Program-made: the position numbers and the translations under genes
Notes under the pieces: model-generated
Told to the model about the DNA's origin: nothing
What the model saw: only the letters and a program-made list of their open reading frames with translations
The model's database searches: none
Shown here: in pieces, positions 5,669 to 7,870 of the stretch
Numbering within the stretch: the stretch's first letter is position 1
How the letters are laid out: each line of letters starts with the position of its first letter
Assembly (NCBI GenBank): GCA_002387845.1
Contig: DGLB01000042.1
Coordinates: forward strand, 54,537-62,406
Length of the DNA stretch: 7,870 nt
DNA from: Stenotrophomonas maltophilia
Lineage (GTDB): Bacteria > Pseudomonadota > Gammaproteobacteria > Xanthomonadales > Xanthomonadaceae
Reading direction: 5' to 3'

Positions 5669-5690
5669 AAAAAAATCAAACCGCGCGGTT
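5669..5690 (-). terminator. Rho-independent terminator of panD-pgi
   Basis: On the minus strand the palindrome AACCGCGCGGTT (5679-5690) overlaps the pgi TAA stop. It is followed by TGA and a run of seven T (5669-5675). The hairpin is short (AACC/GGTT around GCGC, or longer with a tighter loop), but the U tract is clear and correctly placed. The strong hairpin at 5635-5658 further downstream may act as a backup. Confidence 0.65.
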
Positions 5691-7203
5691 AACCCTTCAA
5701 CCGCCCCAGCAACTCCAGCGTCACCGGGTCGGTGATGGCGTGCGCTTCACCCTGCAGCGCCGGCAGCAACTGGCTGGCCAGCTGCTTGCCGAGCTCCACA
5801 CCAAACTGGTCGAACGCGTTGATGTTCCACACCAGCGACTGCACGTACACCGCGTGTTCGTACATGGCGATCAACGCACCCAGCGACTGCGGGGTCAGCG
5901 CATCCAGCAGGATCAGCGTGCTCGGACGACCGCCGGGGTACTCACGATGCGGATCATCGCTGCCCTGCCCATTGGCCAGCGCTTCGGTCTGCGCCAGCAG
6001 GTTGGCCATCAGCGCCTGGTGGTTGACCGTATACGGATCGTCATTGTGCACGCAGCCGATGAAGTCGGCCGGGATCACACTGGTGCCCTGGTGCAGCGCC
6101 TGGAAGAAGCTGTGCTGCACGTCGGTACCGGCACCGCCCCACCACACCGACACGGTGTCGCTGTCGACCGGGCGGCCATCGAGCTGCACGCGCTTGCCGA
6201 GGCTTTCCATCACCAGCTGCTGCAGGTAGGCCGGCAGCAGCGCCAGGCGCTGGTCGTAGGTCATCACCGCGTGGGTGGCATGGCCGAGCAGGTTGCGGTT
6301 CCAGATGTCGGTGAGCGCATGCAGCACCGGCAGGTTCTGCTCCAGCGGTGCACTGAGCGCATGTGCGTCCATCTCGGCCGCACCGGCCAGCAGTTGCTCG
6401 AAGCGATCGAAACCGATGGCCAGCGCGATCGGGAAACCGACCGCGGACCACAGCGAGTAGCGCCCGCCGACCCAGTCCCACATCGGCAGCACGCGGCCGG
6501 CGGCGATGGCGAAGGCCTTGGCGGCGCGTTCGGGATTGGCGCTGACCGCATACAGGCGTTCACTGCCGCCGAGCCAGTCGTGCAGGATCTGCCCGTTGAG
6601 CAGGGTTTCCTGGGTGCCGAAGGTCTTGGAAATCAGGATGCCGGCGGTGGTGGCCGGGTCCAGCGTGGCCAGGGTGCGCTGCATCGCGGCCCCGTCCACG
6701 TTGGAGACGAAATGCACACGGAAGCGCGCACCGGTGACCGGGCGCAGGGCGTCGGCGACCAGCCGCGGGCCGAGATCGGAGCCGCCGATGCCGACGCTGA
6801 CGATGTCGGTGACGTTGCTGTTTTCCAGCGCGGCGATCAGCTCGCCCATCTGCGCGCGCACCTGCGCGGCAGTGGCGTAGGCTTCGCCGGCAACCGGTGC
6901 GCCGCTGAGGTCACCGCGCAGGGCGGTATGCAGGGCGGCACGGCCTTCGGTGACATTGACCGTTTCGCCACGGAACAGGCGCTGGAAGCCGCCGGCGACG
7001 TCGCGCTCGGCGGCCAGCTGCAGCAGGGCGTCCAACGCGGCGCGGTCATACTTCTGCCGCGCGAAGTTGGCGTACAACGGACCGACCCGCAGCCCCAGCG
7101 ATTGTGCGCGGCCGGGTTCGGCGGCGATCAGTGCGGGGATGCTTGCGCCACGCAGGCGCTGGGCATGGGAGTGAAGCGGGTCGAATCCGTTGTGCTGTGT
7201 CAT
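5689..7203 (-). CDS. pgi: glucose-6-phosphate isomerase
   Basis: Cytosolic enzyme that interconverts glucose-6-phosphate and fructose-6-phosphate. The 504 residues form the two SIS-fold domains of the family; E. coli Pgi is about 549. Visible landmarks are SVGIGGSDLGPRL (136-148), SKTFGTQET (192-200), the first family signature DWVGGRYSLWSAVG (243-256), Glu333 in VMESLGKR, His364 in GTDVQHSFFQ, and the second signature FDQFGVELGK with Lys473. In this lineage, where the Entner-Doudoroff route dominates, Pgi mainly returns fructose-6-phosphate to glucose-6-phosphate and supplies sugar-nucleotide and exopolysaccharide precursors (family knowledge). Its ATG overlaps the panD stop by 4 bp (ATGA), so the two are probably co-transcribed and translationally coupled. 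A terminator follows directly. Confidence 0.97.
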   Translation of the reverse strand: MTQHNGFDPLHSHAQRLRGASIPALIAAEPGRAQSLGLRVGPLYANFARQKYDRAALDALLQLAAERDVAGGFQRLFRGETVNVTEGRAALHTALRGDLSGAPVAGEAYATAAQVRAQMGELIAALENSNVTDIVSVGIGGSDLGPRLVADALRPVTGARFRVHFVSNVDGAAMQRTLATLDPATTAGILISKTFGTQETLLNGQILHDWLGGSERLYAVSANPERAAKAFAIAAGRVLPMWDWVGGRYSLWSAVGFPIALAIGFDRFEQLLAGAAEMDAHALSAPLEQNLPVLHALTDIWNRNLLGHATHAVMTYDQRLALLPAYLQQLVMESLGKRVQLDGRPVDSDTVSVWWGGAGTDVQHSFFQALHQGTSVIPADFIGCVHNDDPYTVNHQALMANLLAQTEALANGQGSDDPHREYPGGRPSTLILLDALTPQSLGALIAMYEHAVYVQSLVWNINAFDQFGVELGKQLASQLLPALQGEAHAITDPVTLELLGRLKG

Positions 7204-7580
7204 GCGGCCTGGGTCGGAATGCTGTCGTTGGTGTGGGAGATCTGGTTCTTGCCGTCCACATATACCAACTTCGGCTTGAAGCTGTCAGCTTCTTCTTCGC
7301 TCATGTTGGCGAAGGCGGCAATGATGATGATGTCGCCAACCTGCACGTGGCGTGCCGCGCCGCCGTTGAGCGAGATCACGCCGCTGCCGGCTTCCGCGCG
7401 CAGCGCATAGGTGGAGAAACGCGCACCGTTGGTGACGTCCCAGATGTGCACCTGTTCAAATTCACGGATACCGGTGGCCTGCAGCAGGTTGTCATCGATG
7501 GCGATGGAACCTTCGTAGTTCAGCTCGGAATGGGTGACGGTGGCGCGGTGGATCTTGGTCTTCAGCAGGGAGAGTTGCAT
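7200..7580 (-). CDS. panD: aspartate 1-decarboxylase proenzyme
   Basis: Makes beta-alanine from L-aspartate for pantothenate and CoA synthesis. It is a pyruvoyl enzyme made as an inactive chain that cleaves itself. The 126 residues match E. coli PanD exactly in length. Gly24-Ser25 in NYEGSIAID is the self-cleavage site that creates the pyruvoyl group on the alpha chain. Lys9, His11, Arg54 and Tyr58 are at the expected active-site places, and GDIIIIAAFANM is the conserved late strand. The frame extends upstream to a TTG at 7610, but the family start MQLSLLKTKIHR at ATG 7580 is clear. No strong ribosome-binding site is visible. In relatives panB and panC lie upstream; here the next ~290 bp are non-coding, so panC, if present, is outside the window. 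The ATGA overlap links it to pgi. Confidence 0.97.
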   Translation of the reverse strand: MQLSLLKTKIHRATVTHSELNYEGSIAIDDNLLQATGIREFEQVHIWDVTNGARFSTYALRAEAGSGVISLNGGAARHVQVGDIIIIAAFANMSEEEADSFKPKLVYVDGKNQISHTNDSIPTQAA

Positions 7581-7610
7581 GGGGCAATACAACGGCAAAA
7601 GGAAAGCCAA

Positions 7611-7619
7611 ATTCTAGCA
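7611..7619 (-). promoter_or_regulatory. candidate extended -10 promoter of panD-pgi
   Basis: The minus strand reads TGCTAGAAT, an extended -10 (TGn plus a TATAAT-like hexamer). It lies 30 bases before the panD ATG and would give a leader of roughly 24 bases. A TTGCCT at 7637-7642 would be a -35 at 20 bp, longer than usual, but extended -10 promoters tolerate a poor -35. This suggests panD-pgi has its own promoter even if pan genes lie further upstream. Confidence 0.5.
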
Positions 7620-7713
7620 CCCGGGGGCCGGGCGACAGGCAAGACCCTCGTGCTGCTGCCGGCGGTTCAGGGTCGTGACGGATTCCGGCCGGTCGGCATT
7701 CGACGGGCTGCGG

Positions 7714-7733
7714 GTCGCCGGGCGCTGCCCGGC
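7714..7733 (+). repeat. GTCG-headed stem-loop, SMAG-like
   Basis: A perfect 7-bp stem, GCCGGGC (7717-7723) and GCCCGGC (7727-7733), surrounds a GCT loop and begins at the G of a GTCG. GTCG is a known variant of the SMAG head, but here head and stem overlap by one base, so membership is less certain than for the two GTAG copies. The 290-bp gap from 7581 to 7870 holds no convincing gene: this hairpin, the panD promoter candidate and the larger palindromic repeat at its right end are what I can see. Confidence 0.4.
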
Positions 7734-7805
7734 TGCTGTGGGTTTTGGGCGAACAGCCGGTGGTCACGGGTTTATCTGGTTTGGCGGCTCGGGGCGGACG
7801 TTCCG

Positions 7806-7866
7806 GGGGGCGCTGCAAGTACGTCCCTGTAAGCTCGGTCGCCGCATCCATGCGGCTCACGCCCCC
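7806..7866. repeat. palindromic intergenic repeat with CATCCATG core
   Basis: Outer arms GGGGGCG (7806-7812) and CGCCCCC (7860-7866) are perfect reverse complements. Inside is a second perfect palindrome, GCCGCAT-CC-ATGCGGC (7841-7856). Between them is TGCAAGTACGTCCCTGTAAG, a string I recall from many intergenic regions of Stenotrophomonas and Xanthomonas, although I cannot verify this here. It gives rise to spurious predicted proteins starting MSRMDAATELTGTYLQ on the minus strand. The element probably continues to or past the window edge. Confidence 0.55.
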
Positions 7867-7870
7867 TCCA

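Noticed and set aside
5611..7410. 599-codon plus-strand ORF opposite pgi and panD
   Set aside because: It is the antisense shadow of pgi in GC-rich DNA, with His/Gln/Arg-rich low-complexity composition and no recognisable domain.
7828..7833. TGTAAG as a possible half of a GacA box
   Set aside because: The paired CTTACA half-site at the required spacing is missing, and the bases belong to the intergenic repeat.
7492..7860. 122-codon minus-strand ORF beginning MSRMDAATELTG
   Set aside because: It begins in the intergenic palindromic repeat and then runs out of frame through panD; typical of spurious calls created by that repeat.

Overview
The window looks like ordinary chromosome from a high-GC gammaproteobacterium of the Xanthomonadaceae, most likely Stenotrophomonas (S. 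maltophilia group). The reasons are the protein sequences (for example the ~421-residue IspG and the panD-pgi gene pair), the consistently GC-rich codon use, and short GTAG-headed stem-loops between genes. Those stem-loops match the SMAG repeats known from S. maltophilia. The assignment is from recognition; no search was run.

Layout from left to right. (1) Positions 1-164 hold an AT-rich palindrome and two hairpins, followed by eda (+), the KDPG aldolase of the Entner-Doudoroff pathway. (2) A GacA/UvrY-type response regulator (-) converges on eda, with only 7 bp between the stop codons. (3) A minus-strand unit follows: ispG, then a PAP2 phosphatase whose start lies inside the end of ispG, then a possible 23-codon ORF joined by an ATGA overlap. 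(4) A 124-bp divergent gap separates ispG from a plus-strand pair regB-regA (RoxS/RoxR type), a redox-sensing two-component system with an ATGA overlap between the genes. (5) A short gap holds two stem-loops and a U-tract terminator for the minus-strand unit panD-pgi, which is joined by another ATGA overlap. (6) The last ~290 bp upstream of panD have no convincing gene. They hold an extended -10 promoter candidate and palindromic intergenic repeats.

Taken together, the window carries central metabolism (eda, pgi), cofactor and isoprenoid supply (panD for pantothenate/CoA, ispG for the MEP pathway, a PAP2 enzyme that may act on lipid phosphates) and two regulatory systems (GacA-like, RegBA-like). 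Pgi and Eda act at opposite ends of hexose-phosphate flow through the Entner-Doudoroff route. IspG is a [4Fe-4S] enzyme and sits divergently beside a redox regulator, which suggests possible regulatory cross-talk; this is inference only. I found no mobile element, CRISPR array, toxin-antitoxin or phage module, RNA gene or obvious new system. The least explained items are the small overlapping ORF after the PAP2 gene, the non-standard linker of the RegA-like regulator, the leaderless-looking divergent promoters, and the palindromic repeats with a CATCCATG core at both edges.
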